Below are positions 63,082 to 64,000 of a DNA stretch of 64,000 nucleotides, piece after piece. The position numbers and the translations under genes were made by a program. This DNA comes from Mastigamoeba balamuthi (Eukaryota; Evosea; Mastigamoebida; Mastigamoebidae). The stretch spans positions 95,066 through 159,065 of the forward strand of contig CACRSC010000017.1 of the NCBI GenBank assembly GCA_902651635.1. The letters run 5' to 3'. How positions within the stretch are numbered: the stretch's first letter is position 1; the number at the start of each line of letters is the position of its first letter. The notes under the pieces were generated by a model. That model did not search any database, was not told where the DNA came from, and saw only the letters and a program-made list of their open reading frames with translations.

Positions 63082-64000
63082 CTAGAACAGCGCGGCGACC
63101 TTCGGCAGAATCTCCGCGGTGGTGAGGCGCTTGTTCTCCGGCGCCTTGGACACAGAACGCCATTTCTCCCCGAGCCGGGGGTCCGCGGCAGCGCAGCGCT
63201 TGGCTATCTCCTCGCGGCCTTGCGGAGACGTCTCGAGCTTGTACAGCAGCGCCCATGCGTCTCCGAGGCCCGGCTCGGCCGCCACGGCGTTGTTGAGCCA
63301 CTTGGGAACCTTGTCCAACTTGCGGTCCGCCAGGAACACAAAGCGGGCGACCGCGAGGAGCACGTTCGCGTCGTTCTCGCACTGCTTGAGGGCATCCTGT
63401 GCTCTTGTCTTCTTGGCAGGACCCGTCTCGTGCTCGATCAGCTCGGCCCACAGTATGCCGGACTTCGGGCACTCCTGGAGAGACTTGGCCATGAGGTTCT
63501 GCGCAACCTTGACGTTGCCCGCACGCATCTCGATGCGGATGGCCTCCAGCCACAGCGCCGGAGTCTTGGGAATTGTCGACCTCGCCTTCTCGATGAGCGC
63601 CCTGGCGCGGCCTTGAGCTGCCGGTGTTCCCTGGGCCTCCTCGCAATGCGCAGCCTCGATCCAGACACGAGGATCGCCTGTGACCGTGTCGATGGCGCGC
63701 ATATAGACAGCTCTGGCGTTGGAGTAGCCCTCGTGTATGGATGCCAGCGAGCCCCTCATGAGCCACAGCTTCACCGACTTGGGGAACTTCTGCAGGGCGT
63801 TCTCGAGAATGCTGCGCTCAGCATCGTGGTTCTTGAGCTCGCGTTCCAGCTGCGCGCTGCGCCGCCACACGCGCTCCGTGGGGCACGCCTCGCGGGCCCT
63901 CTCCAGCAGCGCTCTGGCCCTCTGGGACTCGTTATTCTCGCTCTCAAGCTTGACGGCAGCGAGCCAGATGGCCTCGCTGTCGGAGATGGCCCTGAAGGCC
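63082..64000 (-). CDS. PRPF6: Pre-mRNA splicing factor PRPF6 (C-terminal part)
   Basis: The gene enters from the right and is cut by the window end; only the last 300 or so codons are present. It encodes the HAT/TPR-like repeats of the U5/tri-snRNP bridging protein: ARALLERAREACPTERVW, PKSVKLWLMRG, PALWLEAIRIEMRAGN, QNLMAKSLQECPKSGILWAE, CENDANVLLAVA and EPGLGDAWALLYKLE, each matching human PRPF6 in order. The last residues (AEILPKVAALF) end the family's C-terminus normally. No intron in the visible part. Confidence 0.95.
   Translation of the reverse strand, partial: AFRAISDSEAIWLAAVKLESENNESQRARALLERAREACPTERVWRRSAQLERELKNHDAERSILENALQKFPKSVKLWLMRGSLASIHEGYSNARAVYMRAIDTVTGDPRVWIEAAHCEEAQGTPAAQGRARALIEKARSTIPKTPALWLEAIRIEMRAGNVKVAQNLMAKSLQECPKSGILWAELIEHETGPAKKTRAQDALKQCENDANVLLAVARFVFLADRKLDKVPKWLNNAVAAEPGLGDAWALLYKLETSPQGREEIAKRCAAADPRLGEKWRSVSKAPENKRLTTAEILPKVAALF

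Overview
The window is nuclear DNA of a GC-rich, intron-rich, flagellum-bearing protist, most plausibly an amoebozoan or close relative (an archamoeba such as Mastigamoeba would fit, but I cannot prove it). The evidence is short spliceosomal introns (mostly 41-130 nt, GT-AG with two GC-AG cases) in most genes, a very conserved actin, a BBSome subunit (BBS4), an SH2 protein, a G-alpha-like protein, exportin-6 and a CSB/ERCC6 repair ATPase. About 30 protein genes lie tightly packed on both strands between 6.6 and 64 kb.

Region 1 (1-6.2 kb) has much lower GC and is different in kind. It holds palindromic and tandem repeats, a decayed Tc1/mariner transposase, a decayed piggyBac-like transposase and an unrecognised multi-intron gene between them. 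It ends beside a clear tRNA-Gln(CUG) gene at 6075-6146 (minus strand).

Region 2 (6.6-21.7 kb): an SH2-domain protein, exportin-6, adenosine kinase, serine acetyltransferase (cysteine synthesis), a small charged protein, a large single-pass membrane protein built of cysteine-rich repeats, and BBS4.

Region 3 (21.7-35.3 kb): a 1,270-residue methyl-CpG-binding-like nuclear protein, a 117-residue orphan, an acidic nuclear-like protein with a PP1-docking motif, an FKBP, a CK1-family kinase ending in a CaaX box, NXT1/p15 (mRNA export), a 2H-phosphoesterase/CDC123 fusion, and an LCAT-like lipase.

Region 4 (35.6-45.2 kb): a secreted/cell-surface block. Two paralogous GPI-anchor-type alginate-lyase-like proteins flank a third GPI-type cysteine-rich protein, followed by actin and a secreted LamG-fold protein.

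Region 5 (45.5-64 kb): DDX31/Dbp7 helicase, TBC RabGAP, CSB/ERCC6, OSTC, a G-alpha-like protein with an F-box inside it, a NUDT5-like Nudix hydrolase, an orphan, a tetraspan protein, an orphan glutamine-amidotransferase-like protein, RPA3, a HAD-like orphan and the C-terminal part of the splicing factor PRPF6 (cut by the window end).

Functional links: exportin-6 is the nuclear exporter of actin-profilin and actin itself is in the window; RPA3 and the MBD protein each have an E2F-type site about 40 bp before the start codon. The best candidates for something undescribed are the F-box-bearing G-alpha-like protein, the 2H-CDC123 fusion, the CaaX-tailed CK1 kinase and the orphan amidotransferase. 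Exon joins were made by eye from splice signals, reading frame and family conservation; single junctions may be off.
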